Shown: one piece after another, positions 10,233-21,815 of the stretch
Layout of the letters: every line of letters starts with the position of its first letter
Position numbering within the stretch: the stretch's first letter is position 1
Assembly (NCBI GenBank): GCA_030847615.1
Contig: JAUMIR010000004.1
Coordinates: 187,366,501-187,430,500 of the forward strand
Direction of reading: 5' to 3'
DNA length: 64,000 nt
Source of the DNA: Gambelia wislizenii
Taxonomy: Eukaryota > Chordata > Lepidosauria > Squamata > Crotaphytidae
Program-made: the position numbers and the translations under genes
The notes under the pieces: generated by a model
Databases searched by the model: none
What the model saw: only the letters and a program-made list of their open reading frames with translations
Told to the model about the DNA's origin: nothing

Positions 10233-11449
10233 TATATAGACCAGTGTTTCTCAATCAGGGTTCCCTGGAACCTTAGGGTTCCCCAAGAGGTTGCTAGGGG
10301 TTCCTCGAGATATTATGATTGGGGGGGGGGAACAAGAGCACTGTATAGAAATAATTTTTATACAGGGGTTCCCTGAGACCTTATTGGGCCCTTTCCTGGC
10401 TTGCCCCTGTTCCAGCCCTGTATCTGTTCCAGGGGTTGCTTGGACTGCCTGGGAGCAGATCGACGTAAAAGCCCTGTGTTGTTTTGACTGCAGGGGTCTG
10501 GAATGGGGACAAGCCAGGGTATTTATCCAGTGTAGACAAGCCCTATGTTAGCTAGTCATGCTGGGAGTCACAGCCCAACAGCATCTGAAGGAGAGCATGG
10601 TTCCCACCCTGATTTACAGAAACCGCAACAAACCATGAACTGGATCCAAAAATCCATTCCAAGAAAAGAATAGACAAATATTTTTGTAGCTGTTTTGCAT
10701 TTTTGAATGCTGGGATGGGGAAAACAAAAGTGCTGCAACACAGTGTCTCTTCAGTTGAACATAGCACAGCCAGAAACAGAATGTAAGCAAAGCTTGGAAA
10801 AGTTGCTTTTCTGAGTACAACTTGCAGAATCCCTTAGTCAGTATGGTCTTTGCTTGTGACATTTGGACAACAGCATTCCATGCAGCAATAGCAATAAATG
10901 CACTAGTAGCTGCAGTGGGAGGAAGTAGAGGAGAATCTATCTTTTCCCAGCCTCAAAATATTAACCTTTGAAGGCTGGGGAAAATGCCATATCTTTACCA
11001 CACAAAGAAGACTTCCTTTGAGAGAAGGTATCTTCTATGTAACTTGTGTGAAGGATTCATTGTCACAGATCAAATACAATTTTCTTTCACCTCCTCTCAG
11101 GCCCAATGATTCTCAATGGAGCTTGTTCACACATGCAGCTGTGAGTCATCAAGTGCTATTAAGTGATACTGATGCATTTGTGAGGTAGCCCTTAGTCATG
11201 CTAGAAACACTTGTGAAGTGCAGAACTAGAATAAATGTGACAAACACTCTGGGAGGTTGCCGAAAGCAGCAGTTCTGTTCTCAAGCCCCTTTTCCTCACA
11301 CCAATAGGATCACCATGTATACAACTGTACAGATGACAGTCCTTTGTTTGAACATGTCCTCTGTTTGAAGGCTCTCTGATCCATCTCCAATCTAGTCATA
11401 AAACATGAGTGATTTCAAGGTCTCTGCTTTGTTTTCTTATGGTGTTTTG
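10233..11449. other. mostly unassigned, with two small repeat remnants
   Basis: 10245-10380 holds a duplicated GGGGTTCC(C/T) block (TTTCTCAATCAGGGTTCCC and AGGGGTTCCCTGAG), probably a short DNA-transposon remnant. 10377-10549 has a loose inverted repeat (TCCTGGCTTGCCCC and GGGGACAAGCCAGG) and ends with GTGTAGACAAGCCC, an E-type terminus. Nothing is recognised after that. Confidence 0.4.
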
Positions 11450-12127
11450 TCTTTAAACAGGATGTAGATGGGACAGCTGTTCAAACAGACGATTGTCCTC
11501 TGCACCGTAAGATACATGGTCACCTTGGCATATGCTACCAATGGTTCTTTGACTATCCCCAAGGAAGTCCAGGCAGAAGTAAGCTCCAGACCACTTGGAA
11601 GAAGAGGGGGGGGGGAACCCCCAAATAGTGGGAAAAGCCTTTGCGGCTTTTTCTGACTTAAAAAAAAAATTCCGAAGGAAATGTGCACTCCCACTTGTTG
11701 GGACAACCAATTTGCTTTGCTGTGCTTTTCCAATAAGAGTGGAAGTGGAAAACTGATTGGTTGGATGTGCACAGGGTGTGGAGCTTGCTGGCAAGGCGGC
11801 ACCTGGAACCACCATGTTGGATTTTTGCCATAGCGATCATGAGCTCAGGTGACAAAACAACCTTCCCCCCTTCTTTTCTGTTTATTAAAGCAGAAGATCA
11901 CATTTCCACACCTTGGATTTGCTTTGGCAGCAACTGATGACAATAAAAATGTGAATAATTCACTTGCACCCACCGTCTTGATTTGCAGGCATGCCTGTTT
12001 GAACAACAAAAATGTATGGCTTCACATGCCAGCAATCTTGATAAAAACTGGAGACAAATGAAAGCTGCTGCAAATGGGCATTATTGCGCATCAATCCACA
12101 TTTTATTGCTTTGTGTAGACAAGCCGT
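11450..12127 (+). mobile_element. family E element, copy E5 (left end unresolved)
   Basis: The right end is GTGTAGACAAGCC at about 12114-12126. The left boundary is a guess. The core module is clear: an inverted CCAAT box (ATTGG at 11756), 58 bp later a Kozak-context ACCATGTTGGATT at 11811, then 35 coding bases ending in CTCAG/GTGACA. The same spacing occurs in the copies at 25734 and 19660 (minus strand). No transposase reading frame is present. Confidence 0.55.
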
Positions 12128-12561
12128 ATGTTAGGTAACATCCTAAAGCTACAATGGTGGTAGAGACACCTTGTTTGTTCACTGCCACTACAGTCACAGA
12201 GTAAGCCTGATAAGGTGGTTTCCCTTGTGTTTGGTAACATTCACTGTGATCTAGCCATCGCTCAGTCAGGACTGACTGAGCTCCTCCTGCAGTTGTGTCT
12301 GTATAGTAAACCACAGAAGAGCACTGTTTCAAGACAAGCACTGGCCGCATGAAATGGAAACTCCCTAAAGGCCCTCAGGAACCTTGAGGGTTCAGCATGG
12401 GATTCCTAACTACACATAAGAGGAAAATGAGGTACTATCCCAGGCCATGGCTTGAATCTGATTAGTGTGTGGACTTGAGTTCAATGGTGGAAAAACAGAA
12501 GGAAATAAACGCATTAACTGAAAGGCTGTCATTTTTAGCAACAATGTTAGGTTCACCATTA
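12128..12561. other. unannotated sequence
   Basis: No supported feature. Short reading frames here match nothing I recognise. Confidence 0.4.
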
Positions 12562-12791
12562 CAATTGTCCCTCCGTATCCACGGATTTGGTATCCGTGGA
12601 TTTAAGTATTCACAGCTTGAAAATATTCTTAAAAAATAATAATCCAAAAAGCAGACCTTGATTTTGCCATCTTATATAAGGGACACCATTTTGCTATGCC
12701 ACTGCATATCATGGGATTTGAGTATTCACGGATTTTGGTATCAATGGGAGGGTCCTGGAACCAATCCCCAGCGAATATGAAAGGACAACTG
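12562..12791. mobile_element. T-family palindromic MITE, copy T3
   Basis: 230 bp, ends CAATTGTCCCTCC and AAGGACAACTG, with TA on both sides (12560-12561 and 12792-12793). Its inner TATCCACGGATTTGGTATCC arms are nearly identical to those of T2. Confidence 0.85.
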
Positions 12792-12909
12792 TATATCTAC
12801 TTGAACACAGGTAAATTTTTTAGTTGTATGGATGTAATTCATATAACCTTGCAGCAAATATGCCCAGGATATGTGGCATCTGAATCCATTGGATGTACGT
12901 TGTCACTAA

Positions 12910-13502
12910 GGACTTTATCAGATGCAGCAAATACAGCGTCATAACAATGCCAAATTAATGTGAAAGGATGCACATATCAGATGATATCATCCTTTCATGA
13001 ACATATATTGTTCTAAAAGCATTCTATTTTATTGATGGACCAAGATGTCAATAGATCTCCCATTCTGTTTTTTGGCCGGTATTGCCAGTGTTTGAAACCT
13101 CACACCATTGTGCTCACGCAAATATGGCATCAGTGGACAGAACACTTCTGAGTGAGATCACGAAAACCGGGTAGGGGGCACTCTTTTTATGAACCTCCCC
13201 GGTTCACTTTTAAGTTTTAGAGTATGTTTCTGTGCTTGTGTGAACATTTTCTGCCTTTGTCTTGCTTTATTTTTTTCAATTTGCCAAGCTTATGTCTTCT
13301 CACGAGAATCGGCAAGATCTCAAACCAGGAAGTAAACAGAGCTCTGTTCGTGCTCTGTTTATGCTGGGGCTGCCTTTCTGATGCTGCTGGAGGTAGGTTT
13401 GATAAAGGAGGTTCTTGATAAAGGAGGTTCTTTTGCCAGCATAAAAATGCCACAAAATACACTGGAAAAAGTACATTTATGGAGGGTGGTCTGATAAAGT
13501 CC
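12910..13502. mobile_element. family A DNA transposon, copy A2
   Basis: Ends GGACTTTATCAGATG and GTCTGATAAAGTCC with an exact TAA duplication on both sides (12907-12909 and 13503-13505). It is 593 bp. Plus-strand landmarks are the GGCATTGCCGG-type block near 13078, a degenerate donor (CCGGGTAGGG) near 13166 and the GGAGGTAGGT block near 13390. This is the clearest 3-bp duplication in the family. Confidence 0.88.
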
Positions 13503-14021
13503 TAACTGGAAGAAGAATCTGAGCAAGTAGAAAAAAGGAAGCTTACCTGCCCCTTTTTATAATCTTGGGGTCAAAGAAATGGAGATGTTCAGCAAACCAA
13601 GAGGTTTCTATTTTTTAAATGTTCCATTCTTTCCTATGCATACATTTTAATATGCTCCACCTGCAACAAATGGATTGTTCCCCCCCTTCATTCGATTAGA
13701 GCATAGAGTCACTGATGCAGCAGCAAATTAGATTTTTCTCAGTGTAATAATGAAATGCATGACTTTCAACCCCACAAGTTGACATTACCTGCATATTGGC
13801 TGTTCAGTCTGAAGGCTGGGAGCTCGTTTGTCTTTACTAAGCTGGTTTTCTTTCTCATAAAAAAGCCCCCTAGGAACGATATATTTCCCATGCTTCCTGC
13901 TTTGTGCTGTCTGAGCTAAAAGATTCTTAGGCTTTAAAAAACAAACAAAAACATCCACAAACACCAAAGAAGCTTTGTTCACATGTTTGAAACAGGTAAC
14001 TGCAAGTAACTGTTTCGTATT
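13503..14021. other. unannotated sequence
   Basis: No supported feature. A poly-T run at its right edge marks the 3' end of a minus-strand L1-type insertion. Confidence 0.4.
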
Positions 14022-14163
14022 CATTTTTTTTTTAAAAAATATTTATTACAGATTATAACAATACAATAAAAGATATAAAGAAAAAAAGAAAGACAAAAGC
14101 GATAAAGAAAAAGATAGAGAAGAAAAAAAGATAACTTCCAGTCTTCTTCTCAGCAGTTATATA
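14022..14163 (-). mobile_element. L1-type LINE 3' end (poly-A as poly-T)
   Basis: A T-run followed by TTAAAAAATATTTATTACAG and AT-rich sequence, as in the tails at 21939 and 28721. Probably the 3' UTR of the L1 whose coding end lies at 14573-15025, now separated from it by a MITE and a CR1 end. Confidence 0.5.
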
Positions 14164-14416
14164 CAGTTTGTCCCCAGTATTCATTGGCAATACTTTCCCA
14201 GACTTACCATTCATAAATGAAACCACGGATAAAAGCTACCCCTATTAAAATAAAGGACTTCTGGTACAAACATACCATAGAGTTGCATTGAAGGACCTAG
14301 CAATTCTTAGAGACGACATCTCTTTAGGCATTTTCCAGTGCAACTCTATGGTATTTGTCCCTATATTTTCCAGCTCTGAAACTGCAGATATTGGTTCTGG
14401 GGATGGAGATGACCTG
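14164..14416. mobile_element. M-family MITE, copy M3
   Basis: Bounded by TA / CAGTTTGTCCCC on the left and GGGATGGAGATGACCTG / TA on the right. It shares the ACCATAGAGTTGC and GACATCTCTTTAGGCATTTTC blocks with the 57621 and window-start copies. Confidence 0.7.
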
Positions 14417-14572
14417 TATACATATGCCTAATTGTTTATGCCTCTCTCTCTAACATACAGAGGCTGGATGGTTATCTGTCAGGAATGATTTGATTGGGTA
14501 TTCCTGCATGGCAGGGGCTTGGTCTGGATGGTCCTTGTTGTCTCTTCCAACTCTATGATTCTATGATTCTCT
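14417..14572 (+). mobile_element. CR1 LINE 3' end
   Basis: Plus-strand CR1 terminus from about 14458 (GGCTGGATGGTTATCTGTC), through GGGGCTTGGTCTGGATGG and CTCTTCCAACTCTATGATTC, to the ATGATTCTATGATTCT tail. Only about 110 bp remain. Confidence 0.85.
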
Positions 14573-15025
14573 TAACACAAGTTCATAACCTTCCTTCCAT
14601 AACCAATCCTTTCTAATTATCAGAAACAAAAATTAGCAAGTCAATTTCCTCTGTGTGTGTGCGTGCGCATGTGCGCAAAAGTCCATAAGGGATTCTCATT
14701 CTTTAAGAAATGTTATTAATGACCTTTCTCTAATCAAGCATGACAATTTATCTATTTCCACTAAATCAGTCAAATTCATCAGCCACACCTCCATAGTCAG
14801 TAAATCTGAATTCTTCCATCTTTTTGCATATAGCAATCTTGCTGCTGTAATCATATATTGCAGTTGTCTCCTGTGGGTCTTCTCCAGCTGTACATCCAGC
14901 AACCACAAAAGAAAGTTCCAGTTTTAATTGAATCTTAATCTTTAAAATCTTCTGCATTAATGTATTTGAACTCATTTTTTTTAGCTTTTGCACATGTCCA
15001 TCACATATGATAAAAATATGATGAA
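14573..15025 (-). pseudogene. L1 ORF2 C-terminal remnant
   Basis: The minus strand encodes segments typical of the extreme C-terminus of vertebrate L1 ORF2p: a degraded HMWWTC-like Cys/His region near 14990, then MQKILKIKIQLKLEL, and in another frame ITAARLLYAKRWKN and MNLTDLVEIDKLSCL. The frame changes near 14900. The reverse transcriptase and endonuclease are missing. Assignment rests on the order of these short motifs. Confidence 0.7.
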
Positions 15026-15451
15026 ACAATAGATTTCCTTGCTGATTTTTTGCTGGCATTGCCGGTGTGTGAAGGCTCTGTCCCTTTAAATCTCGGACTT
15101 ACCCCGACAATGGCTGGACTGGCATGAACACTTTCAGGTCAGATCAGGACATCCAGGTAAGTGACAAACTTTTTCTGACCCTCCTTGGGTTACTTGTAAG
15201 TTTTAAAGTGTATGCCCTTAGTTTAACTTTTTGACATGTATTTTTATTTTGATTTTTGAATTTCATGGCACGGGATTTCAAAAGAAAGTGAATGGAGCTC
15301 CATTCACTTCCTCTTTATTGCCAGAGAAGCCTTTGCTGGGAAAGGAGGTAAGTGTGTGTGTGGGGACACGTTATTTTGCCAGCATAAAAATTCATTTTTT
15401 TAATGCCAGCAATAGGACAGTATTGGGGGGGGGGCGCATCTGATAAAGTCC
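15026..15451 (+). mobile_element. family A DNA transposon, copy A3, left part missing
   Basis: Aligns with family A from the CAATAGAT block onward and ends TCTGATAAAGTCC followed by TAA. It carries the best-preserved splice-like signals of the family: an ATG at about 15124, GACATCCAG/GTAAGT at 15150-15162, then CTTCCTCTTTATTGCCAG, a 23-base segment at 15325-15347, and GTAAGT at 15348. The left about 120 bp seen in the other copies is absent next to an L1 fragment. Confidence 0.8.
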
Positions 15452-15537
15452 TAAGTATCACCCAGTGATTCAGTATGGTCCTGCAGGCTACAGACATATG
15501 TTAGTTAATTTATACATTTAAAACATAACATAACCCA

Positions 15538-15757
15538 GGCTGCTGACACTGCAGAAATAATGTAGTTTGACATTGCTTTAACTATCTTGGCTCTATCCTA
15601 TGGAATCCTGGGATTTGTAGTTTGTTCTGGCAGCAGAGCTCTGACAGAGAAGGCTAAATATCTCACAAAACCACAAATCTAAGAATTTCATAGCATTGAG
15701 CCATGGTAGTTAAAGCAGAGCAAAACTGCATTATTTCTGCAGTGCATCAGCAGCCCC
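15538..15757. mobile_element. palindromic hAT-like MITE
   Basis: About 220 bp with extended inverted ends (GGCTGCTGA, CACTGCAGAAATAATG and their complements). Inner arms carry TCCTGGGATTTGTAG and complementary CACAAATCTAAGAATTTC. This layout is common in squamates as a hAT-type MITE. A target duplication could not be read because the inverted repeats extend to the edges. A more decayed relative seems to lie at 31745-31955. Confidence 0.75.
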
Positions 15758-15784
15758 TGGCATGCACACACTCAGGATCTCCTG

Positions 15785-16914
15785 AGTGCCGTTTACACGA
15801 TGAAAATGTAGTGGGAAGAATTCGTGTCGATCCCTGGCAGTTTACACGCACATCGGGTCGGGTACGTGATTTTCGGAAGGGGGCCCACCTTTTATCCCTC
15901 AACCTGCGGGACTTCCAGTCCCGCAGTTTGTGCTGTTTTTTAAAAAAGTCACTGGAGGATTCGGAAAATCGGAAATGTAAACAGCCTGGGACAATATGTC
16001 TCGGTACCAGGGGCATGGCCGGAAATGGTGACTGGGGGCGGGCTTAGAGATCAGGGACCAGAAAAGGAGGGGTCAGTCACCCGTTCAACAGATCCAGCCT
16101 CACCAGCCGAAAACAAAGGCATCCCTTCCAGCTGCACGAAGGTCGATGTGTGTGTGTGTGTGCACGCGCGTGTGCTCAATCACCTTTTTAAATGGATTTC
16201 TACACTGCAAACCCTTCAGCTTTAACCTCTTCCTCAACTGCATGTTACAGAGAGATCGCGGTGGGCAGAGGGTCTCCCATTCATCCCCTGCCTTGATCAC
16301 CTCCCTGGTATTCCAGCCTCTGAGCGAATGAACACCCTTTAATTCCCCCTCTGTGTCTGTGCCTTTCAAAATGCCTGTCTGTAGCTGGCTTGAAATCTCT
16401 GCTGTAAGGGTTAACATTATAAAGAGGCAAAGGGAATAAATACCAAGCCTCCCACGCTGCCTCTGCTTAAAGTGAAAGAAATTCCAAGCCTCTACTCGGC
16501 TTGATTTCAAAAGGAAAGGAGATGGTTTAATTGTTCCTCTGTCTGAGGTCTTTGAAAAGTGCCTTCTGCCTCTGCTTCAAGGGTTAACATTTTAAAGAAG
16601 CGAGGGGAATACCAAACCTCTGCCCCCCTGTCTTCCCCCCCCCAGCCAGCCAATAGCATCACTCGTGGCACGGAACTATAAAGGAAGTGCGTCACCGAGG
16701 TTGTGAAAACACGAGTAATCGCACCCTTGATTGACAGCCCAATCCCCCCCTAAAACCTAAAAAACCTCCGGAACTTTGGACGTGTAAATATCAGTCAAGG
16801 GACCACCCGGGATGTCCAGATCAGTGACATAAATTGTATAAACAGCGAGGGATGGATTCGTGATCACAAAATCACGGTAAGCACCGCGACAATTTCTGTC
16901 GTGTAACTGGCACC
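15785..16914 (+). mobile_element. family D non-autonomous DNA transposon, copy D1
   Basis: Ends are AGTGCCGTTTACACGATG and TGTCGTGTAACTGGCACC, flanked by CTG at 15782 and 16915. It is about 1.13 kb with no transposase. Inside are a (GT)n run at 16146, two internal sub-repeats of about 180 bp (each with GCTT(C/A)AAGGGTTAACATT-like and TTTCAAAA blocks), and a promoter-like block: CCAAT box in AGCCAATAG near 16649 and TATAAAGG at 16677. A GGTAAGC motif occurs near 16875. Confidence 0.85.
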
Positions 16915-16917
16915 CTG

Positions 16918-18015
16918 GTACTTCAGGATACAGAGTGCCCTGCCCTCAAATCCATTAAAACAAACAAACAAAATAACCCTGAGATGCACTTTTCTGAATA
17001 CCCATGCCATGTTTCAGGTGCTCAGGTTTCATAGTTTTGGACCGATACCAGAGACAGACAGATAGGCTCGTCATATTGTATTATGTTATAATGTTAGACA
17101 GCCTTTATGATTAGAAACCTTATGAAGTGGTATATATAATAAAATTGAAAAAATTAAATAAAACAGAAAAAGTCAACTGAAACTATACCGATCATTACTA
17201 CTAAAACCAGCAGCAGAAAAATATAGTTCAGGAGAAAGTCAAAGAAAACAGCAGGATCTTCAGGGCCTTCTTGTAAGCATGCAAATTAATGGGCTCATTC
17301 CACTTCTCACATATACTTCTTGTTCCCTGTTTCAAGTGAAAGCTATACAAATGTTTTGTTTTTATAACTTTGTATTAGTTGGGGAGCATTGCACTGTGTA
17401 CATATAGACCAAATTAAAGATTCTTGAGTGGTGGGGGAATAAGGTTGCTTCTCAGAATTTGGAAGTAACATGGCACAATGTAAAAAAGCCCCATTAATTT
17501 TAATTTTGATCTTAGTAACCCCCTAAACACCATTACTCTTCCTCAATAACACAATGAGGGGCTGGATATTCTTTCTCCCTTCAATATAGAGTACAGGAAT
17601 GTTACTCATTGAAGATATGGCCGCCCCTCCCCCAATCCTGACTTCTGTTTTGTTCATAGCCATTTTTAAAAAAAATAAACCAAATAACAAACAAACCCAA
17701 GCAATGCAGGATACACGTGCAGGGCCCATGTGGCTTCTCTAAAAGGCTACTAAGACTAGAAAGACTTAAAATAGATGCAATTTCTGAGAATGTGCTCTAT
17801 AGGGCAATAGGATGAAGTGCTTTAGTGCTAACACGCTAGTGTGCTATTTTATAGCTCTATAACAAGTAATGCTGGAACTTCCAACATTACTTCTTCTGGG
17901 AGTGCTAGTACCTAATGGCTAGCATTTTTTTAATTTAAGAGAAAGAACAATTGATATAAAGTCAGAGTGGAGGTGGCCAGCTGATGGATTCAGATCAGAC
18001 ATTGTGGGACCTTTC
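16918..18015. other. unannotated sequence
   Basis: About 1.1 kb with no repeat or gene that I can support. Short A/T runs only. Confidence 0.5.
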
Positions 18016-18018
18016 TAA

Positions 18019-18639
18019 GGAGATTCTCACATGGGGCCAAAATGCCCCATTACTGCCCCGCCACCTCCTCTCCCGTTCCTGCCACGGAATAATGTAAATC
18101 TTTCACACACTTACCTTAATTCCACGGCAGGAACGGGATCCCCCTCCCCTTGCTGGCTGGCCGTAAATGCAGCTGTTGTAAGGCTGCTTTTACAACCGGC
18201 TGTCTGAAATGTTATCACGGTATTGTGTGATAACAGCTGGGCGGTAAATTTAAAAAATAAAATCCCCAAAACATAAAATCAGTTCACCAAGCACAAAAAC
18301 ACACTTTAAATCACATAATCAAAACAGGGAGGGTAAAATAAAGGGTTCCACTTACCTGGATGTCCAGTTCATACCAGGAAGTGCTTGGAATGGACCTCCC
18401 CTCCGTGGCTGTCACTTCGGAACAGGAACGGGGCTCCTGTTCACACACCCATGATTGCAGGATAGCGACAGAACAGGAGGTCTATTCACGATGAAAAATT
18501 GTGATTACATTGTTCCGGAACAGTCACGGGAGCAGGATGGATGCAGGACAGAACGGGGTCAACGTCATCTGAAAGGGAAAACCTTTCCCGACCCTGTTCT
18601 GTTCCTGCCACGGGATATATAGCCCGTGTGAAAATCTCC
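18019..18639. mobile_element. family C DNA transposon, copy C1
   Basis: 621 bp with ends GGAGATTCTCACA and TGTGAAAATCTCC and an exact TAA duplication (18016-18018 and 18640-18642). Inside are subterminal inverted GTTCCTGCCACGG blocks. On the minus strand there is a CATCCAG/GTAAGT block near 18355, shared with family A, and another AAGGTAAGT at about 18110. No coding capacity. Confidence 0.87.
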
Positions 18640-18642
18640 TAA

Positions 18643-19436
18643 AACAGAAACTGTAATGATCTGTCTGTCTCCTCAAACAAGATGCAATGCAACAAATTCC
18701 AATTTGTGAGTAATGTTCCAGGCTCTGGTTATTTCAGATTATGGTGCAATCACTCTGCTTTACTCATGAAATTTTAGGGCAATCCAGATATACTGTATGT
18801 ATATTTCATTTGCCAGACTCCTTTATTTTCACATCACTTTTTCTGTCTTTTTAATTACTGCAGAAAATCTGTTAAGCAGGGGAATACAGAATAGCATCCC
18901 AATGACATGTCAATAAACAACCCTTTGATGACATAAATTAGGCCATCAATACAATTTTTGGGCTATAATCCTATACATATTTGCGTGTGTTCCTGGGAGT
19001 AAATCCAGCTGAACTACCAAATCAGGCTTATTTCTGTGCTGGATTACACTGTTGGTGTAATTTAGGTTGCAGTAGAGTTGATGTCATCAAATGTGAACTT
19101 TGTTATAAACAGAGATGGATTTTGCTGAAAGCATAATTATCCAAACTCAAATACATGATTACAATTATTTAAGTGTTATCACTGCAGGTGTGTGGTAATA
19201 GTTATGGAAAAGCACTTTTACTGAGGCATAGAGATCTGGTGTTACAAATATCAGCACCTGCTTTTATTGAAATAAAGTAATTAACATAATATATTGTTTA
19301 TCTGATTACACTAAAGTGGAACAGTGTTCTCCAAATTTAAAACACACACTTCCATTTCTGACACACCAAAAAAGGGATCTTGTTGCTGTGGAAGATAGTT
19401 TGCTGAAACTGTCAGCCCAGTGTTTGACTTTTGTAA
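18643..19436. other. unannotated sequence
   Basis: Nothing recognised. AT-rich and apparently single-copy within this window. Confidence 0.5.
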
Positions 19437-19461
19437 AAACAAAACAAAACAAAACAAAACT
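19437..19461. repeat. (AAAAC)n microsatellite
   Basis: Five units of AAAAC. Confidence 0.9.
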
Positions 19462-19659
19462 CAAAGTCCTTCTTGGGAATCATTAGAAAAGTGATCAAAA
19501 ATAAACTGCTCCTATCATACAGCTCCTATGCAAAACTATGTACTATATAATTATGTATTCTGGCAGCCAGACCTGAAAAAAGGATACTGTAGAAATGGAA
19601 AAGGTTCAGAAGGTTTGGTATAGCCAAGTGGCTAGAACGAATACTTGGTGAAGAAAGGT

Positions 19660-20225
19660 TACAATGGTCTTTTCTATATGGGGGTGGGCGGGAATACAAA
19701 CACATCTGAAAAAGCAGGCATTCGCAATGATGCGACCTGCCTTCATGGTCAAAAGAGCCCCTCTAAACTCCACATGACCCCCCTAGCCAAGATGGCAGCC
19801 ACAAGTGATTTACTCACAATTTTAAATCTGCTGCTGCAATTAAAAAAAACACCAAACAGTTTTCCATGGTGTGCACAAGCGATAGTTCATATTTACAAAT
19901 AAAATAAAGGAAAAAAGAGCATAAAATCATTGTTTGTTTGACTTACTGGACCTTCACTTAGCTGAAAATCCAACATGGTGGCCATAGGCACTTTCCCTGT
20001 TTGCTAGCCCCACCCTCATGCTTGTCCAGCCAATCAGATTATGCTGCCTGTTCGTATCTGTGCAAATGGGAGTGTTCAAACAATCATATATTCACATGTC
20101 ATATTGAGCTTTTTTAAAAATCCAGATGAAGCCCCAGACATGATGCACACAGACTTTGTGGTGGATTTTGCTGCTCCCCTTCTGAATGACATGTACATTT
20201 GCATGCCATTCAGATTATTTTGACC
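19660..20225 (-). mobile_element. degenerate family E element, copy E4 (ends unresolved)
   Basis: Identified by the E module on the minus strand: inverted CCAAT box (AGCCAAT at 20028-20034 on the plus strand), the GGGGCTAGC block near 20000, then GGCCACCATGTTGG with the ATG at 19976-19974, 58 bp from the CCAAT box. Thirty coding bases follow and end at GTAAGT (19946-19941). Termini are too decayed to place, so coordinates are approximate. Confidence 0.5.
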
Positions 20226-20342
20226 ATATATATAAGACCAATGTTTGGAGCTGTTTAGCTTACAAAAATGGAAAAAAGGGAACATATTGCAGGAGTATAT
20301 AAAATTATGTATGGAATCATCTAATAAAGCAGGATGGTATGA
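20226..20342 (+). mobile_element. L3/CR1-type LINE 3' region, part 1 of 2
   Basis: Plus-strand remnant of the 3' end of an old CR1/L3 ORF2, with AAAAATGGAAAAAAGGGAAC and ATATAAAATTATGTATGGA blocks where better copies encode a YKIMHG-like motif. It is interrupted at 20343 by an E element and resumes at 21816. Confidence 0.65.
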
Positions 20343-21815
20343 AGCCTCGTCTACATGATGAAAAATGTCAAATATTTATTTGAAAGATCAGTGATCTGTA
20401 CAGACCACTGTTCGAATAAATATGTGTCATTCAGGGGTGGGGAGCAAAACTTACCTTCTAGTCTGTGTCCGGTGGATCCAGGTCTTCCTCTGGATCACAG
20501 GGATAAATCCGTGTGGCTTCTGAATGATTGGCTGTTTGTATACTCCTATTCGCACACATATGAACAGGAGTGCAATTTGACTGGCTGGCCGAGTAGAGAG
20601 GGCGGGACTATCAGTGAGGGAGATTGGCTGTGGTTGCCATGTTTTGTAAGCCAGAAGCAGCAGAAGCTTGGATTCGGGGGAAACACACAGCAGCAAAGAG
20701 CCTAAACTCTAAAAGTTGGAGAAAGAGTTCTAGGCCAGACAGATCTGCGAGGCATTCACCTAAAGTCAGTACCACAAAGTCAAAGCTCCCTGCAAAGCTC
20801 AGCAGCAGAAGAACCAGAGACTGCCATGGGATGAGGAGCTCTAGCAGGCAGTCCCAGCCTCCATAGAGAAGAAGGGGCTTTTTCAGATGACTGAACTCTC
20901 AAACAATTCCCTTCTTTTTGGCTAGCTCGCCCTGGCAAAGGAGCTTCCCATTCCTCCCCTTCTGGAGAAAGAGGGAAAAGAGGAGCTGAAGGGGGAAAGA
21001 GGCTCAAGGCTGGGCTGGGGAGACTTGTGCCCCCGACTGTGTTCTCTCTTTCGCCTCCCCCCCCCCCAAAAAAGTCCAAAATACAAGACTGGGGGGGGGG
21101 GAAGCAATTTCCCACTTGCACCTGATGAACGAAAGGAGGGAGAAATCAGGAGCGGCCAGGATGGTGGCGGCATGGATTTTTAATCTGAAAAAAACCCTTT
21201 TTCTCTATGGAGGCTGGGGCTGCCTGCTCAAGCTCCTCATCCTGCGAGGGTTCCTCTGCTGCTGAGCTTTGCAGGGAGCTTTGACTTTGACTCCAGAGAC
21301 TCTTCCTAAAAAAGCCAGCATCTCCTTACCAACACCCTTTCGCCCCTTGAAAACCTCCCCCCACTCCAGCCAGATCCTCAAATGCCAGGCTTGGACTTTG
21401 GGTGAGTGCCTCGCAAATCTGTCTGGCCTGGAACTCTTTTTCTAGCCTTGATAGTTTAGGCTCTTTGTTGCTGTGTGTTCCCCCCTTCTTCTTTTTTCCT
21501 TCCTTCTCTATAGTGGGAAGGGAGATTCTTTGCAAGTCATTGTCCCTCAGAGCACCCACCCTCCAGAGGTTTCTTCTCCCCCACCCCCACCCCCTTTTGG
21601 CCCCTTTCTGAGTGGGTTCCCTTCATGCTCCCTGGAGACCTCAGTTTCTTTCCCCGTCCTGGCCTCCCTTGACCAGTGGCCAGCTGGCTAGGGGTCATGA
21701 GGAGTTTGTGGGGGGGACTCCAAACCGTGTAGGCAGTTCATATACTTTCAAACACCTACCTTTTTGGAGTACATTTACCCTGTATGGATTTTTTAACCCT
21801 CATGTAGATGAGGCC
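20343..21815. mobile_element. family E DNA transposon, copy E1, with internal foldback
   Basis: 1.47 kb with ends AGCCTCGTCTACATGATG and CATGTAGATGAGGCC and an exact TGA duplication (20340-20342 and 21816-21818). The left part has the E module: ACTGGCTGGCC at 20580 and an ATG at 20639, 59 bp later. The interior holds two large imperfect inverted arms (20677-20766 with 21398-21484; 20776-20872 with 21202-21287), absent from copy E2. Mono-C/G runs near 21056-21100. Overlapping reading frames here are shadows of the GC-rich arms. Confidence 0.85.

Noticed and set aside
18643..19436. Possible exon in repeat-poor DNA
   Set aside because: No open frame of useful length with acceptor and donor sites in phase.
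20780..21691. Several proline/serine-rich frames on both strands
   Set aside because: They lie in GC-rich inverted arms and homopolymer runs of E1 with no domain or splice support.
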